From Setophaga petechia (lineage: Eukaryota; Chordata; Aves; Passeriformes; Parulidae), in the NCBI GenBank assembly GCA_024362935.1, contig JANCRA010000025.1:11000936-11064935 (forward strand): a stretch of DNA of 64,000 nucleotides, read 5' to 3'. Each line of letters opens with the position of its first letter. Position 1 is the first letter of the stretch. The notes beneath the pieces are model-generated. The model saw only the letters and a program-made list of their open reading frames with translations, had not been told where the DNA came from and did not search any database. Of the stretch, positions 1 to 11,296 are shown piece after piece. Made by a program: the position numbers and the translations under genes.

Positions 1-1924
1 TTACATAGCTATGACATAATATAACTATAAAAAAGATTACTTTATGCTTGTTCAGAAAAAAAAAGCTTTTATTTCTCTTGAGCTAAGATATTTTTTTAAA
101 TGATTGAGTTTTTTTAATATGTCCCTAGTTTTACAGCTGGACCACACTGACATCTAGCTAACTGGGGAATATAACTGGTATATTCCAATATAATTCGGAT
201 ATTTTTTCCTTCATACTAAAAGAATTCAAAACCACTCAAGTGAGAACACTATAGTAACAGCCCTGTGCTATTTTAATTATCTGTTATAGAGTAAAATACT
301 TTTACTCCTAAAGAGCACTTTCTCCCAAAGTCTTTCTGTGGACACATTTAGAGTAGTTATGGTTTCCAAGGTGCACACCCAGCCCCATGAGATGTCTTTG
401 CAATTGACCTTTATTTTGAAGATTTACTTCTCAAAGGTAGAGATTTTTGTTTTATACAGCTTATAAGGCCTATATATTAAAAAAAAGCATACATAGCTAA
501 AAGGTATCAAACAAATTAGAGATGCAAAGAGATTTTGGAAAAGTGGATTAAAAGAAAAAGTTTAAATTCCAAAATTATGTAAGAAAATATGCTTGTACAT
601 GTAATAAATATGAATTCAGCTTCATTTATTTTCCAAGATAAATACGGAATTCTCTGTTTTTCCCCCTTGCAAAAATATTACATGTGCAATAGATGCAGAA
701 GCCAGAACCCAAATCTCATCAGGAAAGCTATAGAAAAGTAAGGACAAGAATAGAGCTGTTTGCAATTTTGAAGAACAAGCTGCTTCTGAAAAAAAAAAAA
801 GAAAAGTTATGTTTCCTAGCCCACTTTGGGACAAGAGTGAGCATTATAATTCATTTTTTAGAACAAGAGTAGTATCTTAGGCCATATATCCTACTCTCCT
901 GTAGGACATTATTGTCCCTTATATTTTTATAACACTCCACATATGAAATATTAAAAGCATAACAACACAAAATCACAACTGAAGTGTAACCCTCTCTCCA
1001 TGGTTTAAAATTCATGATACCCTTTATGAAAATGACAGTATTAACAGAAAATAAGGACACTAAAGAACTGCTGAAAAGTGAGTGACAAAGCCACAAGGTG
1101 TTTCCAATAGGTAGCCAAAACTCCCTATGCACCTGACTGTGCAGGATGACAGTCAATATAAAGCACCAACAGCTTGATAAGAATGTTTTTTTCGACCATG
1201 CTAAGAGTTCCTTCCAAACATGGGAAAAGAGAGCAAGCGTGCAGTCTGGGGAGTTCCACAAACCTCTGAAAAGGTCTGCATACCCTCATCCTTCCAATAC
1301 ACTACATTGTATATTTGAAATCCCCAAAGTTGCCACTCAAAGTCACTGGGAGCTGGTGGCCACTCGGTAGCTCATGCCAGCCAGCAAAAGTTCTGGTGCT
1401 GGTTTGGGTTCAGCAGACGTGTGACCACATCACATGAACCACAAGTGCCCCAGTTCCAGCACGAGACCAGGTAGCAGCCTCAGTGCTAAGTCAATGATTC
1501 AGGATTTACAAAGGAAATAGTTTTTACAGCTGATCCGTTCTGCTGCCTGCAAAACAAATTTTAATAGGTGAGCAGTGCCAGATGCCAATGAGAAAAGTCT
1601 GTGCATGTTCTGTAACACAAGGAGTTTGACCACGATTTTCCTTCACAACAAAACTTAGGCAACACCTTTATTAGTGCAGTACTACTAAGACACCCAATGC
1701 CAAAAGTGCCAAACATTATCATTCCAGATAATCCTGTGTGACGAATCCTGTGCTCATACCACTTCCATCAGAGAGCTTAGGAACAGCTTCCCGTGTCATT
1801 GAGTGAGACTGGGCCAATCTTAGTATGAATACAAGGCAACACCTTTTCGCACTCCTTTCCTTTGTTACTCCTGGAATGCTTTTTGAAAAGCAAGTATCCA
1901 GCCCCACGGGGACAACCAAGAAGG
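1..1924. other. AT-rich non-coding stretch left of the CpG island
   Basis: No recognisable exon, RNA gene or repeat family was seen here. Open frames on both strands are under 140 codons and lack any family resemblance. If the adjacent CpG island fires to the left, as proposed, this is first-intron DNA of that gene. It is ordinary AT-rich sequence with short A and T runs. Confidence 0.4.
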
Positions 1925-2250
1925 CGGCAAACCGCAGAAGCAAGCCCCGAGGGCGTTCCCACTGATCGGCTCCTCGCCCTCAGGACAGAGGACCCTCCTC
2001 AGCCCAGCCGGCCGGGAACAGCACAGCCCGCCTGACCGAGCCAAGCCAGCAGCGGGCACCTCCAAGCACGCACTTTCTGCCTCGTGCCCGAGTTCATTCC
2101 AGGTTAAGGGCAATCCAGATGTTCCATTTAGGAGACATGACAGCTGCCAACCAGCCCCTCGTGTGACAGCCCCTCGCATTACCCCCTTCTCCGTTCCCAC
2201 CTCCAGCTCCCCGAAACCCCGCTCCCCGTGGGCTTCCCCGGTGGCTCTTT

Positions 2251-2256
2251 ACCTGC
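2251..2256 (-). other. Candidate splice donor of a non-coding first exon
   Basis: Read on the minus strand, the sequence GCGCAG is followed by GTAAAG, a close match to the vertebrate donor consensus (AG then GTAAG-like). The GC-rich sequence immediately upstream (2254 to about 2450, or further toward the CCAAT/GC-box cluster) would be the 5' untranslated first exon. A non-coding first exon would be expected for PPARA. The transcription start cannot be fixed from sequence alone. Confidence 0.4.
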
Positions 2257-2668
2257 GCCGGGCCGGCTCTGCCCGTCCCGCAGCCCCTCGGCCCCGTTCC
2301 CGCAGCCGGGCCAGGGCGCCGCTCCAAGCGAGCAGCGGGAGCCGCTACAGCATCTCCCCGGGCCGGCTACCTCCTGCTGCTGTCCGCCGCCGCTCCGCCG
2401 AGGGCTTCGCACCGCGGGGCCGGAGAGATAAGTAGTAGCGAATGGCAAGGGAGGGGAGGAGAAGAAAGGACAGGTCATTAGCAAAGCCGCCGCCGCGTTA
2501 GCGAGCTGGGGGCGTCACCCAACCCCGCGCGGGCGCTCCCGCCTCCTGCCGGCGCCCCGGCCGGGACACGGGCACCGCGCGGGCAGAGGCCGCCCCTAAG
2601 GCAGTACCGTGCATCGCTGCCACGGGCCGCGCAGGGCGGGGCCGGGCCGAGCCGTGTCCTCGGCTGCC

Positions 2669-2734
2669 GGCGGGGAAGGAGCGGGAGCGGGGAAGGAGCG
2701 GGGAGGGAACGGGAACGGGAGCGGGGCGGGAGCG
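2669..2734. repeat. Purine-rich GGGAGCGG-type short tandem repeats in the island
   Basis: Short imperfect repeats of units such as GGGGAAGGAGC and GGGAACGGGAGC run through this segment of the CpG island. The plus strand is nearly all G and A with scattered C. Such tracts in promoters often carry SP/KLF-type binding sites and can form G-quadruplexes. This is a compositional observation; no function is shown. Confidence 0.6.
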
Positions 2735-2747
2735 GCCGGTGACAGGT

Positions 2748-2759
2748 CCCGGAAGTGAG
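2748..2759 (-). promoter_or_regulatory. ETS/GABP-type site
   Basis: The plus strand has CCCGGAAGTGAG, so the minus strand reads CTCACTTCCGGG, a strong ETS-family (GABPA-like) consensus. It lies 35-45 bp from the CCAAT/GC-box cluster, on the side expected for a minus-strand start. ETS sites are a common component of TATA-less CpG-island promoters. Confidence 0.55.
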
Positions 2760-2792
2760 GTCGGCACACACCTCCCGCCGCGGCCGCCCGCC

Positions 2793-2811
2793 ATTGGCGG
2801 GGCGGGGGCGG
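2793..2811 (-). promoter_or_regulatory. CCAAT box next to overlapping GC boxes
   Basis: ATTGG on the plus strand (2793-2797) is an NF-Y CCAAT box on the minus strand. It is abutted at 2796-2811 by GGCGGGGCGGGGGCGG, which contains overlapping Sp1/KLF GC boxes. NF-Y plus Sp1 is a classic constitutive promoter arrangement and would place a minus-strand transcription start somewhere around 2600-2750. The motifs are seen directly; their use is inferred. Confidence 0.55.
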
Positions 2812-2814
2812 CCC

Positions 2815-3183
2815 CGCTCCCCTCACACCCCTCACTGCCCTCACACCCCCCACACTCCTCATTTCCTTCGCACTCTTCATTGCCTTCACTTCGTTCGCTG
2901 CCCTCACACCCCACACTGCCCTCACACCCCTCACTGCCTTCACTCCGTTCACTGCCCTCACACTCCTCATTGCCTTCACTCCGTTCACTGCCCTCACTCC
3001 TTTCACTGCCCTCACAGTCTTCCATTGCCTTCACTCCGTCCGCTGCCCTCACACCCCTCACTGTCCTCATTCCCTTCATACCCCTCCCACCCCTCACTGC
3101 CTACTTTGCCCTCACATCCCTCTACTGCCCTTAAACTCCCTAGTGCCCTCACATCTCTCGCTCCCCTCAGACCCCTCACAACC
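2815..3183. repeat. CT-rich minisatellite (about 15-18 bp units) in the CpG island
   Basis: Roughly twenty imperfect copies of units such as CCCTCACACCCCTCACTG and CCTTCACTCCGTTCACTG run in tandem. The plus strand is almost guanine-free for some 370 bp, so the minus strand is purine-biased. The long open frames here on both strands come from this repeat and are not genes. The array sits just upstream of the CCAAT/GC-box cluster with respect to the proposed minus-strand promoter. Copy number is probably variable. Confidence 0.85.
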
Positions 3184-3278
3184 CCCGGCCCCGGTTCCCT
3201 CCGTGCCGCCGCATTTTTACGGGGACACGGGGCTGAAGGGGTCGAGCCTGAGCCCCCGGGACGTTCGGTGAGGGGCGC

Positions 3279-3326
3279 ATAAAGCCCCGCCGGCCGGAGG
3301 GGCGGCCCGGCTGCCGCGGGCGCGGT
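3279..3326 (+). promoter_or_regulatory. Possible divergent start: TATA-like box and splice donor
   Basis: At 3279-3284 the plus strand has ATAAAG in a very GC-rich setting. About 40 bp downstream GCGCG is followed by GTGAGC, a fair splice donor with GT at 3325-3326. Together they could mark a short plus-strand exon transcribed away from the main promoter. Divergent transcription is common at CpG islands, but both motifs are short and the exon would be very short, so this is tentative. Confidence 0.2.
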
Positions 3327-3459
3327 GAGCGCCGCCTGCCTGAGGGCCGGCGAGGAGAGGCCGTGCCTGTGCCCATCCATCTGTGCTCTACAAAACACTT
3401 CTCAAAAATCTTATAAATGCGTGTTTGCCTTCACGTTTGCATTCCATGTGGAGAAGAAA

Positions 3460-3517
3460 AAAACTCACCCGCCCACCCACCCAAACAACCACCCAACCAA
3501 CCAAAACCAAAATTTAA
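3460..3517. repeat. C/A-rich simple repeat
   Basis: Imperfect CCCA and CCAA units follow a run of A. The plus strand is almost free of G. This is a low-complexity tract at the edge of the CpG island. Confidence 0.7.
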
Positions 3518-5294
3518 TCAGAAATCTCACTTAATTAGTGAGCTGAGTAGCCAATGGCGCAGTATCGGGATGATAAAACAAGACTCACTTCAGATGTTTC
3601 CAATAGGAAGTTAAATGAGGCCTAGAAATGGAAGAGAGCATTGTTTTGGGGGTTTGGTTCATACCGCAGTGAGCACTACACTTAATTCCATAAATTTCTC
3701 ATAAATTTGGGGTTTGCACATGGCCCTGGACACCAGAGCACTCGATGCAGAAACAACAGTAACAGCAGAGGCTGAAAAGCCCCCAAAGGCACGGCTCAGG
3801 CCGAGCCAGCCAAGGCAATATTGATCATGCAAAACAGAAGCTAAATAAAAGCCTTATACTGATTTAAAGCATTTCAGACTGTCTCAAACTGGTTCTGGTC
3901 ACAGTTCAACTTCCCAGCCACTAGAGCTGCTCCACGGTCTGTCCCAAGCTGGGCCAACACCCCATGCCACAAGGATCAGTTGATTTAGCAGGTTAATTCC
4001 CAGGTTTAACACCTACATATTTCACTCACAGGTGAGGTGACATGATGCAAGTGCTGCAGGACAATTTTCAAGACTAAGGTGTTGGAATGGATGCAGGCTT
4101 TTGCCTGGGGAATAGGCACGTTTTGAGGGACTTACCACAGCTGCCAGTGAGAGGCATGCCAGGCTGACTCAGCTTTTTATCAACACCTCATCTTGCCCTG
4201 ACTCATGCACAAGCGCTGTTCCAAAGGCAGTAAAACACAAAATATTTACTGGAATTCAAAATGAGTTGTGGGTTGTTTCCTGTTTATGAGCTGTGGGCTC
4301 CTCAGCCCACACCAAACATGTAGCAAGCTCTGCAACAGGGAGGGCTGTGTTACTCCAGGCATGGAGAGGTCTCTTAACCCCTGTTCTGGAAGTGATTCTT
4401 CTGAAGAACTTGGAAACATTTTGTCCAGGAAAATGACTGGTGATGCAGAAAGTGGTAAAGGAGGAGAATCTATTCCATGGTTAAAATATTTACACAGGAC
4501 ACTGTAGTAATTCCTTTTGCACTGAAAGAGCTTTTAAAGTGCAGATTACTGACAGTTCAAATCTTAGTCCCATACTAAATATAAAAATCCATTAGCTATT
4601 TAAATGTGCAAGCTTTTAGAAATCAGAAGTTAGCTTATTTACTAGGCTTTTAGCTGGAATAACCTTCAATTAGTGTTATATTCTATTAATATGCAATAAC
4701 CTTATGACAATTGCCTAACAGTTTGACAGTTATGGAAGAAGCAGCCAGATTAGTACAGTTGTTGATTTTCCATCTTTCCAGTAGCCAGCTGGCTTTGTCA
4801 GAGGCCTGCACAGCCATGCACACCATTTCTATCACAAAACATTTTCAGTTGCAAAAGAGAAATACCTTTTCATTTATTTAAAGGCCAGATATGGAATCTC
4901 TCATAACAATTCTGTGGGAGCAGATGAGAGCTCCAAGTCAGCACAGACTCATTCACAAGTCTGGGAGGACAGACCATACCAGGGAAAATTGGCAGTGCCT
5001 TCACCACCTCCTCCAGCTACGGGTAGAATGCAGGAAGTGGGCTGACCCTGCGCTCAAATATTTGCTGTGGTTTCTCTTGCTGATTTGATGGTAGAGATTT
5101 TGACAGACAATGGGCCCTGTTTTTGCTGGGTCATCGTGAAATACTTCCACTACAAAGTCGATAGAGCCATAGAGCCTTCCCATTTGAGTGTTTATTTGAA
5201 GTGGGAGCTGCAGAGACCCGGTATCATAGCCAGCACTTTATCAGCTGAAATAGCATACATAGGGTTCTGTTTCTCTGTGAGTGCCTACTGAAGC

Positions 5295-5330
5295 TTTACA
5301 GAACTAACATGTACAGGTTAGTTCTGTAAA
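5295..5330. repeat. Perfect 14-bp inverted repeat (hairpin) with 8-nt loop
   Basis: The left arm TTTACAGAACTAAC (5295-5308) is exactly complementary to the right arm GTTAGTTCTGTAAA (5317-5330), separated by ATGTACAG. The loop contains the palindrome TGTACA. Such a perfect stem is not expected often by chance in 64 kb. It is too short for a standard microRNA precursor. It could be a structured RNA element, a remnant of a small DNA transposon or the product of a templated mutation. Confidence 0.8.
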
Positions 5331-8022
5331 TTAATGGAAAATTAATTACATTAATCTTTGAATCATTCTTATTAAAGAATAGAAGAGGCTGGATAATCAC
5401 AAAGCAATAAGTTTTATAAGCAGAGGTCACTAGCAGAAGTCTAGAAAACTGCCAGAGTGTAATTTGATTCTTTTTCTGTATAACTTTGTGCATGCTGGAT
5501 CCTGCCCCTTTGTGCCTGGTCAAAATATGTCAAAGCCAAAAGTCCCATGTGATAATGAACAGGAGATGATTAAATCTGATTTATTTAATATACACTGTAT
5601 GCAAATCATTGTTAGAAACACAATTTTCTCTCCTTAAATCAAATCCCCTAAAAAAGCCCAAACAACAGCCAAGAAAACTGGTGGAGCAGAGAAGACAGCG
5701 AGATGTATCCACCCTGAGCTTTCTTTATGAAGCTCTCTCTCAGCATAGCAGTCTGGGTACAGAAATATCTGTGCTGCTTTGTTTTGCTGTTGGTTTTAGG
5801 TCAGGCTGGATTTGAGGGCAGGTTGTTTTTAGATGCATGTCTCTCTCCTGGATTAGAACAAAGCTCTAAGGCTAAAGGTGATAAATGAAAACATTTAGAT
5901 AAGTCACATGAGACTCATCTGCCTCATTTTACTATGACAGGTTTTGGATGGAAGCAGGATGCAACTTACAGGTTTACACAAGCCTACTCTTCCACAAAAC
6001 TATTTAGACATTCAATAAAAAAAAATCTAAGATGAGATTATATTTCCAAACAAAATAAGCAATGAAGCTGTTACTTACATTTAATTTCTGTTAGAGATGT
6101 TTACCATGCCATCCCATCTATATAAGGTATAGCCTTGGTCATTCAGATAATTTCTTTTCATGTTTGAAAGTGACTTTGCTCATTACTCTTCACTTACTGA
6201 AACAATTCATAACTTGTCAGAGCATCAAGATCAAACACTGCAGGTGTCCATTCATCTCTCCCTGTGTCAAAAAGACTTCAGAGCAGTTGCATGTAAGATC
6301 ATGGTGCTTTAAACTTATTAACCCTTCTTAAGCCAAAATGTTCAGAATTCCTCTCATTACTCTTTATGCTGCTGCTGTCATTGTCACTATGGAATTTCAC
6401 TACATGATTGCCAGCCAGATTGAGAACTGGTGAATTAATTTCTTTTTAGTGTTTACCCCCTCATCATTATTACAGCCAGTGTGTTTCATTTCTTTGTTTT
6501 AATAAAAAAATATTTAAAGAAAACTATTAGCAGAGCAAGCACCTTTCTTACAGTAAAGCAGGATGTCCCAAATCTTTTTTCTGAGGAGCAGCCCATGCTG
6601 GATGGGGAGGAAGCAGAGAGAGAATTACTGACTTGAAAACACCTTATGGCAATATGCAATTACTATTAAAACTCAGCTGTGGCTATTCTTTCCTAAATTT
6701 GCCCTACCTTCTCATCTGGATAATTTCTTTCTCCAGTGTAATATTCCTTTTCTATACATTTCTTTTTGTGCTGGACACTGCATTACCAGATTCAGCAGGA
6801 TTTAGCAGATTTATTTGTGCTTTGGTTTTTGGTCTCCAAGAACTGTTAAAAAGCAGTTAAGCTTAATATAATAAATGTATACATTTTTAGAAAACAAATC
6901 ACTGCTTGGTATCTTGAACTGGGGAGAAGCTTTGTTATTCTCTTTCTGGGGTGGATTGCTCCTTCCTTTCTTTGATGAATGTGGTACTTGCCAGAGTACG
7001 ACTGAGGGAAAAAGTCTCCTCCTTTTTTGGCAGATTTTCCCCTATTATTCTTGGAAATAAATGCACTCTTAATTTAATTGTTTAATGCATTTTAATTTAT
7101 TTATCCCTGTATTTCCAGTCCTTTGAACTGAATACTATTTGAATGTTTTCTCTTTCAAAGAAAGAATTTCTTTCTGATCCAGGTTTCCCACTTGTTCCTA
7201 CTTTTGTTTTGTTGGCTCAGTGAAGCCTTTTTTGCCCCCTCTCCCTGATCTCAGTTTCCCAGTCAGTGTTTTATCCATGTCACTGAGATTCTCTTCTTGG
7301 GTGATGTACATAAAATCTGTCCCTGTTGTCCCCCTCATAACTGTGATTCAAACCTCACTCACGAGTGGCTATTGCAACACATGTTTTGGCCCTTGTTCTC
7401 CTCTGTCTCCAGCTAAAGCCAACTTTCACTGTCCCCTCTCAAGTCTCTTTTCTATTTACGTCAACTCTGTACTCCCTTTGATGTCTGCTTCCAATTCCCA
7501 ACTCTTCTTTCCTGTAACCTCTGGTGCACTCTCTACTGTCCTGTACCAATGCTGCAGGAAACCTGTTCCTTCCCTGCACAGCCTGCACATGAGCATGACA
7601 CAGCACAAAAAGAAGCAAGACAGAATGTTTGGTGGATTGTGTTTCTTAATACAATTATTAGCAATTTCTACTTGGTTTTCTTTTTAATGTGTCCTCCTAT
7701 GCACCTCTGCAATGTGCATTTATTCCCTTGCATACCTCGATCAGCTTATGCTGTCACTGGTCAATTTTCCCAGCATCAGTGCTTATCTATTCTTGTCTAG
7801 CTTTAGTTGTAGCATTCATGTAAGATGCAGAAGTTTCTGGGCCTTCACTTGTGTTTTATGCGGATTTCAAGAAGGAATTGCTGTGAAAATATCAGCTTGC
7901 CCTAAATAATTTTGCTTTGTAAATAATTCAGGCCAAGTGCAGAAATGAAAACTGAAGTTGCAGCTTCTGTTGGCCTCCATACCCTGGACACCTCATGCAC
8001 CAGAGGTGTAAGCACACCTTTA

Positions 8023-8143
8023 GCAAGGAGATGCGGTGGTTGCACAGGTTGTACTGCTGCCAGAGCACCCAAGGAGGTGCAGAGGTTGTGCACACATTGT
8101 ACGACTTCCAGAGCAGCTGAGGAGATGCAGTGCCAGCCGTGCA
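8023..8143. repeat. Diverged tandem repeat, about 47-bp unit
   Basis: Two full diverged copies (8023-8068 and 8069-8116) and a partial third (8117-8143) share a pattern: AAGGAG(A/G)TGC, then GGTTG, then TTGTAC, then CCAGAGCA. The sequence just to the left (CATGCACCAGAGGTG) may be a further remnant. Both strands are open across the array, giving short Cys-rich or Ala-rich translations that reflect the repeat rather than a gene. Confidence 0.65.
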
Positions 8144-10946
8144 TGTGTGCTTGTTTTGGTGCAAAGTCCGGCGGCTCCTGAAGGGGAGCTCAAAGCTAAG
8201 CCGATTTGGGTTTGTTTGGTTTTAGCTGAGGCAATTAAAGGGAAAGTACAGGCTGCTGCCGTTTCCGGAGTTGGCAGCATGTGGCACACAGTAGGATATT
8301 TCCCGGGTGATAGTGGTGCTGTGTGTCCACACCAGTGCATTTCCCAGAGCTCATCTAATCACAGATTTGCAGTTCTCCGGGGTCCTTAATGCAAGCATTT
8401 TCTTTCCCTTGTACTGCTTCTACTTATGTCCCCCGGAGGAAGGGGAAGTATTTCTACTGTCAAGCAAAAATGTTGCGTTTGGGTGCTTTGGGTGTGTAAA
8501 AGTGAGACTTAGTCAAAGCAATTAGCTGAGTAACCATTGAGCTTAAATTGTTTTCCTACCGTGTTTCCAGGCTGTGATTAACACCCTGCTGTGATACACA
8601 CCCAGCCTTCTCCAGCACTCACAACTGATACACCGGGCCTCAGCCACAGCTGCCTTGGGATGAACAATCACACAGCTCATTTCGGGACTCTCTGCTCAAT
8701 CATTGCACATCTAAAAGTCACACTTCAAAACAAAAGCACATATAATGGGGCTGCTGCTTTGTAGGTACCAGTTTTTCTTTTAAACTTTGACTGTGCACGT
8801 TCTTGTTCAAGTACTTCTCACTGCTCTTCACACTGACCAGCTTTGCTGTGTGAATAGGAGCTGCTCATAACTAAGTCCTGGACAGGTTTTTTTTAAAGCA
8901 AGACTGTACTTCTAGAATTGTTTAAAGTGTTTGATAAAATAATTTGTAACCAAAATGTTAAAAAACAAAGAAGAGGGAGGTCAGACGAGACTTGAAAACA
9001 CATTCTTATTAGATTAACAATCTCATTATTGGCTAGAAATTGAGGCTTACCCCAGGCCAGCAAAAGAAAGGTCACAGTTTTCTGATCCTGTGGCCTCAGA
9101 AACATCCCAACATTCAGTACTACCTTATTTGTCCTCATGCCATGCTGCATCACTCCTCAATGTTCCCAATTCCAGCTTTTTGCAGGGCTGTGCTGTGAAC
9201 CAGATCAGGGAACCTATTCCACTGAAAAATAGTAGAAAATAGCAGCAGAAAATAAGAATAATTTAATTATCTGGATCATAGCATGTGCTTCACATCCAGG
9301 AGGAGCACTGGCTGAATTTCTGTCCTCTACACTACCCTGGAAATCAGCCTGGCATCAAACCCTGGTCCAGCCTCACCAAGGACATGGAAAGAGTGACTGT
9401 GGCAGGGAACCTGAGGGATAAGGAAACAGAGGGAAGAGCTTCCTTCAGTGACTACAGGGAGCCTTGGGAAAGGAGGTGATTTTCAGCTGGATCACAAGGA
9501 GCCAAGCCAGAGGATATCTGTTGGAGTGTGGGCAAGTCTGGCTTGTTTGGACAAATGGAATGTAAACAGCAGCAGGAGCCTTCGTGGGGAAGGACGTCAT
9601 TGCAGCAACACGAAAGCATCAACTGCTAACACTGTATTTATCCAAACCGTAAAGAACAATTTTAAATAAGAGGAGGTTTCAAAGCTGTGTTTAGCTGGAA
9701 GATCTGTGTGGGAGAGGGGTGGATACCTTTGGACTTTGTTAATAATTAAGTGGAGGAGTGTGTTAAAGCCTATGGAATGGACAGCATGGCAGTAAAAATA
9801 CCGTGACTCATTGAAGCTGGAGGTTAGCAAACAGTCCCAAGTAAACAAAATTGCACATGACAGATCATTGTGTAGCAAGACCCATCTCTCTTTAGTGAAA
9901 CCAAGACTGAAATGCTCCATTTGTTTCTGAAAACTTCATGACCTTGTGGAAACGATTTGGTGCTGAACCTGCAAGAAATAGAAATAGTGTTCGGAACTAG
10001 ATGAAAATCCAGCATGTTTTCTAAGCTATATATTTGCAATATTCAGCATATTTTCCAAACAATTTTTTTCTCATAATAATCCCTGAGCGAATGTCTTTCC
10101 AGTTAAAAAACTCAAAAAATGTGAAGAAACTGTCTTTCTGGTATCAGTTCATTCCCTCCAAATGCAGCAAGAACCAAAAGATAAATTCGGGTATATGGTT
10201 TAAAAGAGACAAGAACAAGAACTTGTCTAAGGAGCAGCCTGTGAAGTCTTCTTTTCTGTGTACTAGTGTTATCAGATATTTAGTTTTTAACTGAATTATT
10301 TTACAGGTCTTCCCCCATTAAAAAAAAAAAAATTACTATCTTTTGCATGTCTTAATATAATTCTCTCCCTTTCTCCCTTTTTACCTCTTGTTCATGTCTT
10401 GAGGTACATTTGGCTCCAGAAACTGGCAGACAAAATCCATAAGGTTTGAATGTAGAGCAATAAATACACCAAAGCTGGTCTCCTGCCAGCTGCCTGCCTC
10501 TCAGGGTGCACGCACACTGGTTGTCTGGCTTCACCCTTTATTACAGCCATGGCTGGAGACCCCAGAAATTTCCAAGCCACTGGAAAATGCTGACAACAGA
10601 ACAGGCAGATCACTGATGCCATTCTGGGAGCCTCCAAGAACAAGAACCATCATACAGGAGTGGTAAATTAGAGCTGTATCCTAGAGTTTTGCACCCATTT
10701 TGAGTTGCTGTCTGACTGCAGTTGCCCTGATTACCTAATTCATCTGTGTGCAACTCTGCAAATATTTGTTAGAGAACACAAAATATTTGCTGTTTATCCT
10801 GGGCTTCAGCATTACAAATGTTTGTTTAATGTCCAGGCTGGGATTTTCAAATGTTTCTGATATCTCAGTATTCTTCCAATTTATTTCTATTTAATCTGGA
10901 AAAAAAAAGGTCTTGTCAATATACCTGCCCTGTTCATCTCATTCAG
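8144..10946. other. Intergenic DNA, no gene recognised
   Basis: Nothing was identified beyond an A14 homopolymer ending at 10333. No long open frame, RNA gene or known repeat family is visible. Confidence 0.35.
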
Positions 10947-11111
10947 TTTGCATTCTGGGAGTTTGGCTCTTGGAGCAGGGCAGCAGGGGAAGTGCCCTGT
11001 CACTGTGCCACCCGTCCCAGGTTTGTCAGCAGAGAGCCCCAGAGGCCCCGCGGAGCGCGAGGGACGCGTGGCACGGCCCGGGGAAGGCAGGGACTGCTCT
11101 GCCAGCTCAGG
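10947..11111 (+). other. CpG-dense patch bounded by exon-like splice signals
   Basis: A pyrimidine-rich run ending ATTCAG gives a plausible acceptor (AG at 10945-10946). CTCAGG followed by GTGAGG gives a plausible donor (GT at 11112-11113). The 165-bp interval between them is much more GC-rich than its surroundings, with eight CpGs packed into 11049-11081. Several frames are open across it, none with a recognisable product. It may be an exon of an unannotated transcript or a small CpG-rich regulatory element; the splice signals could be coincidental. Confidence 0.25.
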
Positions 11112-11277
11112 GTGAGGGAGGTCACACCAGCCAGGCTGGGAGTGTGCTGACATCACCTGATTGCTTGGCCGTGCAATTACAGGAGCTGTGCCTCCACTCA
11201 GATTTTACAGTTAGATTAGTATTACCTGTGACTGTGCTCCAGCACAAGCTGGAAGTAAAAACAAACACAAGTCTCCC

Positions 11278-11296
11278 TTTTTTTTTTTTTTTTTTT
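11278..11296. repeat. T19 homopolymer
   Basis: An uninterrupted run of 19 T. It could be the tail of an old retroposed sequence on the minus strand, but no flanking element was recognised. Confidence 0.85.

Larger units (their letters stand above)
1925..3375. promoter_or_regulatory. CpG island, candidate PPARA promoter (minus-strand transcription)
   Basis: Base composition switches sharply from AT-rich to GC-rich near 1925 and back near 3375, with dense CpG between about 1925-2820 and 3185-3345. Inside are GC boxes, an inverted CCAAT box, an ETS motif and a good minus-strand splice donor. In vertebrates with the let-7a-3/let-7b cluster, PPARA is the next gene downstream on the same strand, a few tens of kb away. 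Here the island lies about 29 kb downstream of let-7b in the transcriptional direction of the microRNAs. The CpG island is seen directly; the link to PPARA is synteny-based inference. The coding exons would lie beyond the left edge, so no gene symbol is given. A divergent plus-strand promoter is also possible. Confidence 0.72.
3376..8022. other. Intergenic DNA, no gene recognised
   Basis: AT-rich sequence with no recognisable exon or RNA gene. It holds a C/A-rich simple tract at about 3460-3517 (CCCACCCACCC and CCAACCAACC units) and a perfect inverted repeat at 5295-5330, listed separately. The remaining open frames are short and show no family resemblance. Confidence 0.4.

Noticed and set aside
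2498..3282. Long overlapping open frames (up to 199 codons) on both strands
   Set aside because: They are translations of the CT-rich minisatellite and GC-rich island (Ser-Glu-Gly-type or His-Pro-Leu-type repeats), with no conserved domain.
5067..5291. Plus-strand frame with reverse-transcriptase-like words at first glance
   Set aside because: No polymerase or integrase motif can be located and the frame is only 74 codons.
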